Source: Sediminicola sp035798135 (lineage in GTDB: Bacteria; Bacteroidota; Bacteroidia; Flavobacteriales; Flavobacteriaceae). From it: 64,000 nucleotides of DNA. The translations under genes and the position numbers were made by a program. Under the pieces are notes generated by a model, which saw only the letters and a program-made list of their open reading frames with translations, made no database searches and was not told where the DNA came from. The first letter of the stretch is position 1, and each line of letters opens with the position of its first letter. The stretch is from the NCBI GenBank assembly GCA_035798135.1, contig JAPFBR010000002.1, positions 372,001-436,000 of the forward strand, given 5' to 3'. Shown here piece after piece: positions 33,783-42,993 of this stretch.

Positions 33783-35250
33783 ATAGTCCGTTAATAAAGC
33801 TTCCGTAGAGATCCTTAAATTGATATCCCTCGGTAAACCGATGTTTGCTCAATTTTTTATGGGCCACCAAGCCCCATAAAAGCAATTCTTTTAAAAAGTA
33901 ACTATCTTCTTTTGAGGCCTCTGGTTGATATTCCTTGATCAATTGATTCAATGGTGGCACACTGTCCAACTCATTTTTATACTCTTCATTAGTGGCATCA
34001 TCCAATATTTCAAAGCCTTCCCCGTCAAAAAACCAAGAGATCAGTTCATCGTAGGGTCCAACCGCATCTTTCCGTTCCAATTTGTCAATTTTCGGGAAAT
34101 ACATAGGGAATAGTGTTTTAATGGCATCCTCCATTAAAATAGAGGCTACACCCCCTGCTCCTTCTTGTTCTCCCTCATAAACCAATTCAATTTTTCCTGT
34201 GATTGAAGGAATAACGCCCATAAAGTCATTTAATCGGACGCTAGTGCTGTCTTCCCCATTTTTCAAGGCCCGTCGCTCTGCAGTGCTCAACAAGTTCTCA
34301 AAAGCTGTTATACTCATTCTTGCACTTACTCCACTTTTAGAATCTACATATTCACTTTCCCGAGCTTCAAAACTGATTTGCTCCAAAAGATCTTTGGCCA
34401 TGTCTGGGACAAAAACAACATTGGTCTGCCTTTCATCCAATTTGGCCTCTTGTTCAGTGATTTTACGGGCAGTTTTTATGTCCCCTGGATAATGGGTCAA
34501 TATTTGTGATCCAATCCTATCCTTTAAGGGTGTCACTATACTCCCCCTATTTGTATAATCTTCTGGATTTGCAGTAAAAACAAACTGTAGGTCCAAGGGT
34601 AAGCGTAACTTAAAGCCCCTTATCTGTATATCCCCTTCCTGTAATATGTTGAAGAGGGATACTTGGATTCTCGCTTGTAAATCCGGTAATTCATTGATCA
34701 CAAAAATACAGCGGTTGGCTCTTGGGATCATCCCAAAATGGATAACCCTGTCATCCGCATAGGACAATTTGAGATTGGCCGCCTTGATGGGATCTACATC
34801 GCCAATTAAATCAGCGACAGTTACATCAGGGGTGGCCAGTTTTTCATAAAAGCGTTCTTCTCTAGGCAACCAGAAGATTGGCGTCTCATCCCCTTTGTCC
34901 TTAATAAGTTCCATGGCGTATCTAGACATAGGCTTTAAGGGGTCGTCATTAATTTCTGATCCTTCTACAACGGGAATATATTCATCCAAAAGATTTACCA
35001 TTAATCTTGCCAATCTAGTTTTTGCCTGGCCCCTTAGTCCCAAGAGATTTATATTGTGCCTGGAAAGAATGGCTCGCTCCAGTTCTGGGATCACGGAATT
35101 TTCATAACCCCATACCCCGATAAAGGTTTGTTCCTTGTTCTTAATTTTGTGTATTAGGTTGTCCCTAAGTTCATCTTTGATATTTTTTGTTTGGTATCCC
35201 GCCTTTTTAAGGGCTCCAAGGGTCGTTATTTCTTTGTAGTTCAATTTCAT
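33781..35250 (-). CDS. MoxR-like / Mg-chelatase ChlI-type AAA+ ATPase
   Basis: The 489-residue AAA+ protein has a Walker A loop GLRGQAKTR (71-79), a Walker B region CIFVINELPDL, a sensor region FTANPEDYTNRG and the arginine finger part PLKDRIGSQ. These proteins act with a VWA partner to remodel proteins or insert metal; the group is often labelled Mg-chelatase, but this organism shows no chlorophyll gene here. The VWA gene lies immediately upstream on the same strand, 39 bases away, so this is a two-component MoxR/VWA module. It is cytoplasmic; its client is unknown. Confidence 0.88.
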   Translation of the reverse strand: MKLNYKEITTLGALKKAGYQTKNIKDELRDNLIHKIKNKEQTFIGVWGYENSVIPELERAILSRHNINLLGLRGQAKTRLARLMVNLLDEYIPVVEGSEINDDPLKPMSRYAMELIKDKGDETPIFWLPREERFYEKLATPDVTVADLIGDVDPIKAANLKLSYADDRVIHFGMIPRANRCIFVINELPDLQARIQVSLFNILQEGDIQIRGFKLRLPLDLQFVFTANPEDYTNRGSIVTPLKDRIGSQILTHYPGDIKTARKITEQEAKLDERQTNVVFVPDMAKDLLEQISFEARESEYVDSKSGVSARMSITAFENLLSTAERRALKNGEDSTSVRLNDFMGVIPSITGKIELVYEGEQEGAGGVASILMEDAIKTLFPMYFPKIDKLERKDAVGPYDELISWFFDGEGFEILDDATNEEYKNELDSVPPLNQLIKEYQPEASKEDSYFLKELLLWGLVAHKKLSKHRFTEGYQFKDLYGSFINGL

Positions 35251-35289
35251 ACAATTTTTTAAACACTCCTTAAAAGAAGTGATTTGTTA

Positions 35290-36432
35290 TTATCCTTTTA
35301 GTCTTTTACTTCTGTTTTGTTCGTAATCTTCAAAAATCATTTCTCCAAGACCTTTTAATCCTGTAAAAAAGGCCTTCCCATTATTGGCTTCCGAAAAATG
35401 ACGTACAAATTGGGTCAAATAGGGATCTTGGGCAATCATGAAGGTCGTGATGGGAATATGCAATTTCCTGGCCTGCCTGGCCATATTGTAACATTTTTCA
35501 ACAATGTAATCATCCAAGCCCACGCTATTTTTATAATAGGTGCCATCAGGCATTCGCAAACAACTAGGCTTGCCATCGGTAATCATAAAAATCTGTTTAT
35601 TTGTGTTTCTCCTTCTTCTGAGCATGTCCATAGCCAACTGTAACCCTGCAACAGTATTGGTGTGGTATGGTCCCACTTTCAAATAGGGGAGATCTTTTAT
35701 GGGAATGGGCCACGCATCATTTCCAAACACCAAAATCTCCAAGGTATCCTTAGGATAACGGGTAGTAATAAGTTCGGCCAAGGCCATTGCCACCTTTTTT
35801 GCGGGGGTAATACGGTCTTCACCATAGAGAATCATACTGTGGGAGATATCTATCATGAGCACAGTGCTCATTTGGGCCTTGTATTGGGTGTCCTCTACCA
35901 CAAGATCATCTTCACTTAAGGTAAAGCTATCCATTCCATGATTTATTTGGGCATTTTTCAGGCTCTCGGTCATGGAAATGTGTTCCAACCCATCCCCATA
36001 GCGATATTCACGAAATTCTCCGGTATGCTCGTCTCCCCTACCGGATTTTCCAGTTTTATGGTCTCCAGAGCCACTGCGCTTTAGTTTGCCAAAAATCTGG
36101 TCCAAAGCTGCTTGTCTTATAACCCTCTCCATTTTAGCGGTAATGGATAAGTCCCCAGTGCCTTCCCCGGAACCTTCGCCTCCACCATCTTTGAATTCTT
36201 CTCTTAAGAACCCTTTCGCTTTCAGGTCTTCAATAAAGTCTTCGATGGTGTAATTTTCATCTGTAAGTCCGTATTCCTTGTCCAGCTCCCGTAACCAATC
36301 CAAAGCCTCATCCACATCCCCGGAAGTATGTGTGATCAACTCTTTGAAGATCTCAAAAAGTTTTTCGAACGGCGATTGGTCCGCTGCTTCATAATTGGAA
36401 AAACGAAACCCTTTTCTTTTGTTCATAGCCAT
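35290..36432 (-). CDS. VWA-domain protein, partner of the MoxR-like ATPase
   Basis: The 380-residue protein has a helical N-terminal part (1-85), a Gly/Lys-rich linker (about 82-140, including SGSGDHKTGKSGRGDEH) and a C-terminal VWA domain (about 185-370). The MIDAS metal site has DISHS (195-199), then a Thr in GPYHTNT and an Asp in MITDGKP. It has no signal peptide and no membrane segment. It is followed by the MoxR-like ATPase in one operon. By analogy to known MoxR/VWA pairs it is the substrate-facing subunit; that is inference. Confidence 0.87.
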   Translation of the reverse strand: MAMNKRKGFRFSNYEAADQSPFEKLFEIFKELITHTSGDVDEALDWLRELDKEYGLTDENYTIEDFIEDLKAKGFLREEFKDGGGEGSGEGTGDLSITAKMERVIRQAALDQIFGKLKRSGSGDHKTGKSGRGDEHTGEFREYRYGDGLEHISMTESLKNAQINHGMDSFTLSEDDLVVEDTQYKAQMSTVLMIDISHSMILYGEDRITPAKKVAMALAELITTRYPKDTLEILVFGNDAWPIPIKDLPYLKVGPYHTNTVAGLQLAMDMLRRRRNTNKQIFMITDGKPSCLRMPDGTYYKNSVGLDDYIVEKCYNMARQARKLHIPITTFMIAQDPYLTQFVRHFSEANNGKAFFTGLKGLGEMIFEDYEQNRSKRLKG

Positions 36433-36510
36433 TCTATAAAATTAATACATTTGGAAGAGACCCATTATTATTTAAAGAAAACTTAACGGTTTGCACTACA
36501 TTAGTATCGT

Positions 36511-37329
36511 ATGAATACTGAAAACCTTTCAAAATTTGTTTCCTTCTTACAAACCCCACCCTTATGGATTGGAAACTATGATGGCTTGGAACAATTTATT
36601 TTTCCACATGTTGATCTAGAGAGATTTCAATGTAGCCCGATTCCAGAAAATCTAAGATTGGGGCATCAAATGGAACATGTTTTCCTCCAGCTCCTTGAAT
36701 CCTCTTCCCGTTATAGGGTCAGTGCCTATAATATTCCCATTAGGCAGAATAAAATCAGTTTGGGGGAAATCGATTTTATATTGGAAGACCTTGAAAATGA
36801 GCAGCGTTTGCACGTTGAGCTTACCTATAAATTTTATGTGTTGGATCCCACGTTTCCCGATCTTATACATCAATTGATAGGGCCTAACAAAAGGGACACT
36901 TTTTATGCCAAAAAAGAAAAGATAAAACACCAACAAATTCCTTTACTGCATTCAAAAGTAGGCGACCAAGTATTGAAGGACATGGATATTGATGCTAAGG
37001 AGCTTGTGCATCAGGTTTGTTTTAAGGCCCAGGTCTTTCTTCCATTGGGGTTTAAAAATCAAAACTTATTTCCCCTTAATTCCCAGTGTATTGCCGGCTA
37101 TTGGATGGCCAAGGATGAATTTTTGTCCTGGAACAAGACCAATACCCAATTTTACATTCCTTTTAAGAAGGAATGGCCACAACATCCGACCCCAAAATTA
37201 AATTGGAAATCCCATCAAGATATTTTAGACGATATGGAATCCTATTTGTCAAACAAAAATTCCCCTATGGTTTGGCTGAAAAAATCCAATGGAGAAATGA
37301 TGAAAACCTTCGTTGTTTGGTGGTTATGA
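36511..37329 (+). CDS. DUF1853 family protein, possible PD-(D/E)XK fold
   Basis: The 272-residue protein fits the DUF1853 family (LGHQMEHVFLQLLESS, then a Gly-Glu-Ile-Asp segment and HVELTYKFYV). The pair GEIDFIL and VELTYKF gives Asp, then Glu-x3-Lys, after a conserved N-terminal Glu, similar to the PD-(D/E)XK nuclease core. No nuclease activity is known to me for the family. The end overlaps hisIE by 6 bases, tail to tail. A promoter-like TACATTTG at 36446-36453 lies 57 bases upstream of the start, with a TTG 24 bases before it. Confidence 0.8.
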   Translation: MNTENLSKFVSFLQTPPLWIGNYDGLEQFIFPHVDLERFQCSPIPENLRLGHQMEHVFLQLLESSSRYRVSAYNIPIRQNKISLGEIDFILEDLENEQRLHVELTYKFYVLDPTFPDLIHQLIGPNKRDTFYAKKEKIKHQQIPLLHSKVGDQVLKDMDIDAKELVHQVCFKAQVFLPLGFKNQNLFPLNSQCIAGYWMAKDEFLSWNKTNTQFYIPFKKEWPQHPTPKLNWKSHQDILDDMESYLSNKNSPMVWLKKSNGEMMKTFVVWWL

Positions 37330-37953
37330 TTTGTTGTGCCTAACTTTTAAAACATCCACAATGTCATTCAATTTAAATCCTTTTGCCTGCAATAATATGA
37401 GGTAATGGAACAGCAGATCCGCACTTTCGTCCAAGAAGAGTCCATCATTATCATCTTTGGCCTCAATAACCACCTCTATGGCTTCTTCCCCTACTTTCTG
37501 AGCTACCTTATTGATCCCTTTTTGAAAGAGGGAAGCAACATAACTAGGTTTTGCTCCTGCCTCAATTGGTGCCTTACCTTCTGCTTGGTCTTTCCTGTTT
37601 TGGATAATTTCTTCCAACCCCGAAAGAAACCCAAAGGCCTGCACATTTTCTTCACCCCAACAAGTATCCGTACCCTTATGACAAGTAGGACCTATAGGAT
37701 CTACAGAAACCAAGAGGGTATCTTGGTCACAGTCCAATTGGATATTGGTGAGTTTTAAGAAATTCCCGCTCTCCTCCCCTTTGGTCCATAATCTATTTTT
37801 TGTGCGACTAAAAAAGGTCACTGTTTTGGTATCCACGGTTTTTTGATAGGCCTCTTCGTTCATGTAACCTAGCATCAAAACATTCTTGGTATTCACATCC
37901 TGTACGATGGCTGGGACCAATCCGTCCGGGTTTTTATTAAAATTGATTTTCAT
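37324..37953 (-). CDS. hisIE: Bifunctional phosphoribosyl-AMP cyclohydrolase / phosphoribosyl-ATP pyrophosphatase
   Basis: The 209-residue fusion carries out two early histidine steps. The HisI half (about 1-110) has DCDQDTLLVSVDPIGPTCHKGTDTCW, which contains the zinc Cys and His. The HisE half (about 120-205) has KVGEEAIEVVIEAKD and the ESADLLFHYL helix that coordinates magnesium. It is the last gene of the his operon, with a 77-base gap to hisF. Its end overlaps DUF1853 by 6 bases on the opposite strand. Confidence 0.96.
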   Translation of the reverse strand: MKINFNKNPDGLVPAIVQDVNTKNVLMLGYMNEEAYQKTVDTKTVTFFSRTKNRLWTKGEESGNFLKLTNIQLDCDQDTLLVSVDPIGPTCHKGTDTCWGEENVQAFGFLSGLEEIIQNRKDQAEGKAPIEAGAKPSYVASLFQKGINKVAQKVGEEAIEVVIEAKDDNDGLFLDESADLLFHYLILLQAKGFKLNDIVDVLKVRHNKS

Positions 37954-38030
37954 AACTTCTTTGGTATTGTATCGAGATTTATGATTTTATAAACTGAAGT
38001 AAAGGTCAGCCTCTAAATTCTCAACTATTT

Positions 38031-38786
38031 TTATAAACGTACTGGAATTTTGTTCCTTTTCAATTCTTCCTTTAAATCCTTGATTTCTATTTTCTTAAAA
38101 TGAAAAACACTGGCAGCCAAGGCGGCATCGGCCTTCCCTTCAATAAAGGTATCCGTAAAATGTTGTATGTTTCCAGCACCCCCAGAGGCAATAATGGGAA
38201 TATTTAGTTCTGTTGACAATTTGGCCAAAGCTTCATTGGCAAACCCATTTTTGGTGCCATCATGGTTCATGGAAGTAAATAATATTTCACCTGCACCGCG
38301 CTGCTCCACCTCTTTGGCCCATTTAAATAGATTAAGTTCCGTAGGCACCTTCCCTCCTACTAAATGAACCACCCATTCCCCGTCTATTTCTTTGGCATCA
38401 ATTGCCACTACAATACATTGGGAGCCAAACTTGGCAACCAGGTCATTGATCAATTGGGGATTTTTAATGGCCGAGGAATTGATAGAAACTTTATCCGCCC
38501 CATTTTGCAATAATATATCAACATCTTCTACCGATGAAATACCACCTCCCACAGTAAATGGAATATTAACTTTCTCGGCAACCCTTAATACAAGGTCGGC
38601 CAAAGTCCTGCGTCCTTCTTCGGTTGCTGAAATATCCAAAAAAACCAACTCATCAGCGCCCGTTCTTGCGTAAATCTCGGCCAATTCCACAGGGTCTCCT
38701 GCATCCCGTAAATCGACAAAGTTAATGCCTTTTACTGTCCGCCCATTCTTAATATCCAAACAAGGGATAATACGTTTTGTCAACAT
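38031..38786 (-). CDS. hisF: Imidazole glycerol phosphate synthase, cyclase subunit
   Basis: HisF uses ammonia delivered by HisH to convert PRFAR to imidazole glycerol phosphate and AICAR. The 251-residue protein is a TIM barrel. The catalytic Asp lies in CLDIKNGRTVKG (about residue 11) and the second in VAIDAKEIDG (about 130). The phosphate loops GGGIS and GGAGN are present. It lies 69 bases downstream of hisA on the same strand. Its partner HisH is in the same operon. Confidence 0.97.
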   Translation of the reverse strand: MLTKRIIPCLDIKNGRTVKGINFVDLRDAGDPVELAEIYARTGADELVFLDISATEEGRRTLADLVLRVAEKVNIPFTVGGGISSVEDVDILLQNGADKVSINSSAIKNPQLINDLVAKFGSQCIVVAIDAKEIDGEWVVHLVGGKVPTELNLFKWAKEVEQRGAGEILFTSMNHDGTKNGFANEALAKLSTELNIPIIASGGAGNIQHFTDTFIEGKADAALAASVFHFKKIEIKDLKEELKRNKIPVRL

Positions 38787-38855
38787 AAATATTTATATTA
38801 TTTAGAGCTCCATTTACATAAGGTCTATGCCTCCCTTGAAATTCCAACCCTAATT

Positions 38856-39587
38856 TTAAGTGCTTTTTAAAATGAATTCTTCCAATTGCCTCATGGAAAT
38901 ACGCCCTTCATAAATGGCCTTGCCAATAATGGTTCCCTCACAGCCCATTTCCGCCAATTTCGGCAATTCATCAAAAGTGGATATTCCTCCACTGGCAATA
39001 AGTTTTAATTCTGGGCCTGCTTCTCTTATTATTTTGGAATAGAGATCAAAGGAAGGGCCTTCCAACATCCCATCCTTACTGATGTCCGTACAGATCACAT
39101 AGGAGATCCCTTCTTTCTGGTAGGTTTGTATAAAGGGTATCAATTCCTCTTTGGAATCTTCCAACCAACCGGAAACCGCAACTTTTTCATTTTTTGCATC
39201 CGCCCCCAAAATAATTTTATCCGCACCATACTTTTCAATCCATTGGATAAAGGTGTCCCTGTCCTTAACTGCTATACTTCCTCCCGTAATTTGTTGGGCG
39301 CCACTGTTAAATGCAATCCGCAGATCATCGTCGGTTTTTAGGCCCCCACCAAAATCTATTTTTAAGGAAGTATTGGAAGCTATCTGTTCCAAAACCTTAT
39401 GGTTCACAATGTGTTTGGATTTTGCTCCATCCAAATCTACCAAATGCAGATATTCAATACCATGTGCCTCAAATTCTTTGGCAACCTCTAAAGGGTGCTC
39501 ATTATATATTTTTTTGGTACTGTAATCCCCTTTTGAAAGTCGGACGCACTTACCATCTATAATATCTATTGCCGGTATTATTCTCAT
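38856..39587 (-). CDS. hisA: ProFAR isomerase
   Basis: The 243-residue TIM barrel performs the Amadori rearrangement of ProFAR to PRFAR. The first catalytic Asp is in IPAIDIIDGKCVRL (about residue 8) and the second in CTDISKDGMLEGP (about 130). Phosphate-binding glycines are in FGGGLKTD and ASGGIST. It is homologous to hisF, as always. The GNAT gene lies 9 bases upstream and hisF 69 bases downstream. Confidence 0.97.
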   Translation of the reverse strand: MRIIPAIDIIDGKCVRLSKGDYSTKKIYNEHPLEVAKEFEAHGIEYLHLVDLDGAKSKHIVNHKVLEQIASNTSLKIDFGGGLKTDDDLRIAFNSGAQQITGGSIAVKDRDTFIQWIEKYGADKIILGADAKNEKVAVSGWLEDSKEELIPFIQTYQKEGISYVICTDISKDGMLEGPSFDLYSKIIREAGPELKLIASGGISTFDELPKLAEMGCEGTIIGKAIYEGRISMRQLEEFILKST

Positions 39588-39596
39588 TATACTGAT

Positions 39597-40016
39597 TTAT
39601 AAGAGGACCACCTTGTCTTTGGTCATCCAAAGCTTAGAGTTCCCTATTTTTTCAAACCCAAAACGTTCGTACAACGAATGGGCATCTTTAGTTTTCAATG
39701 CAAAGGTTTTTATCTTACCTAAAGCATCACTTTCCATTATGTTTTCTATCAATTTATATCCCAAGCCTTTGCCTTGATATTCTTTAAAAATTATAACATC
39801 CATAATATAGGCAAACACCACGAAATCCGTAACTACCCTAGCAAAGCCCAATTGTTCATTTGTTTCGGAATACAGACCGAAGCAGTATGAATTGTCAATT
39901 GTTATCAGCACATCTTCCATGGACCTTCCCATTCCCCAATAAGACTCTGTACTTATATATCGGTGAATTTTAGCGGTATCCAGTGTTTCTTTGTTGGTAG
40001 ATATAAATGTTTCCAT
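39597..40016 (-). CDS. GNAT-family N-acetyltransferase inside the his operon
   Basis: The 139-residue protein has the GNAT fold. Motif A, which binds acetyl-CoA, reads YQGKGLGYKLIENIM (Q/R-x-x-G-x-G/A). The preceding strand is AYIMDVIIFKEY and the C-terminal YERFGFEKI is typical. The gene fills the gap between hisH (3 bases) and hisA (9 bases), so it is co-transcribed with histidine synthesis. The substrate is unknown; no his-pathway step needs it. Confidence 0.88.
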   Translation of the reverse strand: METFISTNKETLDTAKIHRYISTESYWGMGRSMEDVLITIDNSYCFGLYSETNEQLGFARVVTDFVVFAYIMDVIIFKEYQGKGLGYKLIENIMESDALGKIKTFALKTKDAHSLYERFGFEKIGNSKLWMTKDKVVLL

Positions 40017-40019
40017 CGT

Positions 40020-40604
40020 TTATATAACTTCTAGAAAATTTTTCAAGATGGCTTCCCCAATCATACTACTTTTTTCAGGGTGAAATTGAGTTCCATAAAA
40101 ATTATCCTTCTGTAATGCAGCACTATATGGAACGTCATAATCAGAAACTGCAATTGTTTCAAGGCAAATAGGGGCATAATAACTATGTACAAGATAAATA
40201 TGTTCCTTTTCCGGGATATTCTTAAATAATGCGGTCTCTAAATTGGTGATTTGGTTCCATCCAATTTGGGGCACCTTAACCTTATTGGAAAATTTCTTGA
40301 CATCTACATCAAATATACCCAAGCCTTGGGTGTTCCCTTCTTCAGATGAGCGGCACATAAGTTGCATTCCAAGACATATTCCCAATACCGGTTGTTTAAG
40401 CAAGGGAATAATAGCGTCCAATTTACTGTCACGAAGCTTTTTCATGGCGCTGGATGCTTCTCCCACACCTGGGAAGATAACCTTATCGGCTGCCTTTATT
40501 TCCTCTTCATCATCACTTAAAATTGCGTCATAGCCCAAGCGTTGAATTGCAAACTTGATACTCTGTATATTTCCCGCACCGTAGTTAATAATAACTATTT
40601 TCAT
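40020..40604 (-). CDS. hisH: Imidazole glycerol phosphate synthase, glutaminase subunit
   Basis: HisH releases ammonia from glutamine and channels it to HisF. The 194-residue class I glutaminase has the nucleophile Cys in GICLGMQLM (about residue 77) and the His-Glu pair in FHPEKS (about 176-178). The oxyanion PGVGE is near residue 47. Normal length. It lies between hisB and the GNAT gene. Confidence 0.97.
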   Translation of the reverse strand: MKIVIINYGAGNIQSIKFAIQRLGYDAILSDDEEEIKAADKVIFPGVGEASSAMKKLRDSKLDAIIPLLKQPVLGICLGMQLMCRSSEEGNTQGLGIFDVDVKKFSNKVKVPQIGWNQITNLETALFKNIPEKEHIYLVHSYYAPICLETIAVSDYDVPYSAALQKDNFYGTQFHPEKSSMIGEAILKNFLEVI

Positions 40605-40691
40605 TATTTTTTAGATAGATGATTTTGAAGCTTTGTTGGATGTCCTTTGTATTAAGATGGATCCTACAAAGCTCTTATATTTGTTTAATTT

Positions 40692-41825
40692 TTATAATAC
40701 CCCTTTGGTGCTAGGCAATATCATTTTCTCGACATCCCGTTTCACTGCCATTTTAATGGCCTTGGCAAAAGCCTTAAAAATAGCCTCAATTTTATGGTGT
40801 TCGTTTGTGCCTTCCGCTTTGATGTTCAAATTTGCCTTTGCCCCGTCCGTAAAGGATTTGAAGAAATGAAAGAACATCTCAGTGGGCATTTTTCCTATCA
40901 ATTCTCGTCTAAATTCCGTTTCCCATACCAACCAGTTGCGACCTCCAAAATCTATAGCCACTTGGGCCAAACAATCATCCATGGGCAAACAGAACCCATA
41001 CCTTTCTATTCCCAATTTATTTCCTAGGGCCTTATGGAATACCTCTCCCAAAGCGATTGCGGTGTCTTCAATGGTATGGTGCTCGTCTACCTCCAAATCT
41101 CCTATAACCTTGATATCAAGGTCCATTTGTCCATGTCGAGCCAATTGGTCCAGCATGTGGTCAAAAAAATCGAGCCCTGTCTTTATAGCGCTTTTTCCGG
41201 TACCATCCAGGTTCAATTTTATAACTATATCCGTTTCATTGGTTTTCCTACTAATTTCAAAAACCCTATCCTTCAATTTTAGGAACTCGTATATTTTTTC
41301 CCAATCATTATTTTCCAGAGCTATAACATCATTGAGTTCATCACGTTTCACTGTAATTTCCCCTGTGCCCAAATTTGTGTTGTCGTTGATAAAGATTCCT
41401 TTGGCACCCAAATTCTTTGCCAATTCCATATCCGTTAATCTGTCCCCAATAACAAAGGAGTTTGCCAAATCATAGTCTTGTGAAAAATACTCCGTCAATA
41501 ACCCGGTTCCAGGTTTTCTGGTAGGCGCATTTTCATGTGGAAAGGTTCTATCCAAGAATACCTTATCGAACACCACTCCTTCATTCTCAAAAGACTTCAG
41601 GATAAAATTATGTACCGGCCAAAAGGTATCCTCTGGAAAAACATCGGTACCCAAACCATCTTGATTAGTGATCATGACCAACTCGTAATTCAGCTCCTTG
41701 GCTATTTTTCCCAAAAAGGTAAATGCCTTGGGGTAAAAAATCATCTTATCAAAGGCATCTATTTGCTCATCAATTGTTTCCTTGATGATGGTGCCGTCCC
41801 TGTCTATAAATAATACTTTTTTCAT
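40692..41825 (-). CDS. hisB: Bifunctional histidinol-phosphatase / imidazoleglycerol-phosphate dehydratase
   Basis: The fusion covers two non-consecutive histidine steps. The N-terminal HAD phosphatase starts FIDRDGTIIKE with both catalytic Asps, and the C-terminal IGP dehydratase (about 185-377) has DEHHTIEDTA and HHKIEAIFKAFAKA with metal-binding His. I take the start at 41825 (MKKVLFIDRDG), giving 377 residues; the longer frame from 41840 adds only five residues. It lies between hisC and hisH. Confidence 0.96.
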   Translation of the reverse strand: MKKVLFIDRDGTIIKETIDEQIDAFDKMIFYPKAFTFLGKIAKELNYELVMITNQDGLGTDVFPEDTFWPVHNFILKSFENEGVVFDKVFLDRTFPHENAPTRKPGTGLLTEYFSQDYDLANSFVIGDRLTDMELAKNLGAKGIFINDNTNLGTGEITVKRDELNDVIALENNDWEKIYEFLKLKDRVFEISRKTNETDIVIKLNLDGTGKSAIKTGLDFFDHMLDQLARHGQMDLDIKVIGDLEVDEHHTIEDTAIALGEVFHKALGNKLGIERYGFCLPMDDCLAQVAIDFGGRNWLVWETEFRRELIGKMPTEMFFHFFKSFTDGAKANLNIKAEGTNEHHKIEAIFKAFAKAIKMAVKRDVEKMILPSTKGVL

Positions 41826-41875
41826 ATGACCTCGACCCAAATCCTACATTGTAAAATAGGATTTTAAGTATATTT

Positions 41876-42931
41876 TTATTGGTTATCTATTTGCTTTAAT
41901 CGTTCTATTAATTTACTGTTTTCCTCCGCCGTACCCACTGTAAACCTTAGCGTATTTTCACAAAGGGGTTGTGTTGTCCTATTTCTGACCACAATGCCGG
42001 CATTTAATAATTGATTGTATCTCTTCGTGGCATCATCCACTTTTGCCAAAATAAAATTAGCGTCGGTAGGATACGTTTTTATTACAAAATTTATGTTTGC
42101 CAATACCGCTATCAATGCATTTCTTTCCTTGAGAATTTCAACAACTTCCTGGTTCACTCTATCGTCATCCAATATTCTTTTAAGGGCTCGTTGTTGGGTC
42201 AGTTCATTGACATTATATGGTGGCTTGATCTTGTTGAGAACGGCTATTATTTCTGTGGAAGCATAGCAAATCCCTAGTCGTATTCCTGCCATGCCATAGG
42301 CTTTTGATAGAGTTTGGGTAATAACTAGATTGGGGTATTGTGATAACTGACCCACCCAGCTAGCATCCCTGGAAAAATCAATATAAGCCTCATCAATAAT
42401 GACCAGACCATTAAATTTAATCAATAATTCATGGATTTTGGTATTTGAAATGCCATTTCCTGTAGGGTTGTTGGGGGAACAAATAAATAATAGTTTACTG
42501 TGCTCATCCATTACATTGAGGATTTCTGCCACATTTGGCTGAAAATTTTCCATCAACAAAACCTCCCTATTTTCAATAGAATTGATATTGGAAAGCACTT
42601 TGTACATCCCATAGGTTGGAGGAAGAGAAATTATATTGTCCTCTTTAGGTTCGCAAAATGCCCTAAAAAGTAAATCGAGCACTTCATCACTGCCATTTCC
42701 AAGAAGTATTTGTGAAACATCAACACCCTTCTGGGCAGCCAAAACAGCTTTTAGTCCGCGTTGTTGTGGATCCGGGTATCTATTGACTCCGTTTTCAAAG
42801 GGATTTTCATTGGCATCCAAGAAAACCATCTGAGATCCATCGGAAACGTACTCATCCCTTGCAGAGGAATATGGACTGAGACCTTTGACATTCTCCCTCA
42901 CCAGATTATTTATATTTAGTTCACTTTTCAT
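41876..42931 (-). CDS. hisC: Histidinol-phosphate aminotransferase
   Basis: The 351-residue PLP enzyme converts imidazole acetol phosphate to histidinol phosphate with glutamate. The Schiff-base Lys is in TLSKAYGMAGIRLG (about residue 212), the PLP-binding Asp in IIDEAYIDFS, and the NPTGN loop is intact. An N-terminal DANENPF is the HisC signature. It lies between hisD (62-base gap) and hisB (50-base gap). Confidence 0.96.
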   Translation of the reverse strand: MKSELNINNLVRENVKGLSPYSSARDEYVSDGSQMVFLDANENPFENGVNRYPDPQQRGLKAVLAAQKGVDVSQILLGNGSDEVLDLLFRAFCEPKEDNIISLPPTYGMYKVLSNINSIENREVLLMENFQPNVAEILNVMDEHSKLLFICSPNNPTGNGISNTKIHELLIKFNGLVIIDEAYIDFSRDASWVGQLSQYPNLVITQTLSKAYGMAGIRLGICYASTEIIAVLNKIKPPYNVNELTQQRALKRILDDDRVNQEVVEILKERNALIAVLANINFVIKTYPTDANFILAKVDDATKRYNQLLNAGIVVRNRTTQPLCENTLRFTVGTAEENSKLIERLKQIDNQ

Positions 42932-42993
42932 AGTCTACCGTCACAAGGACAACTTGCCAGAAATTTCAATGCAGGCACTGATATCTGGATATT

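Noticed and set aside
33781..36432. Magnesium chelatase for chlorophyll synthesis
   Set aside because: The pair matches MoxR/VWA modules; no BchH/ChlH or other tetrapyrrole gene is nearby.
40882..41475. 197-codon + strand ORF antisense to hisB
   Set aside because: It is a shadow of hisB in another frame; the sense strand encodes an intact enzyme.
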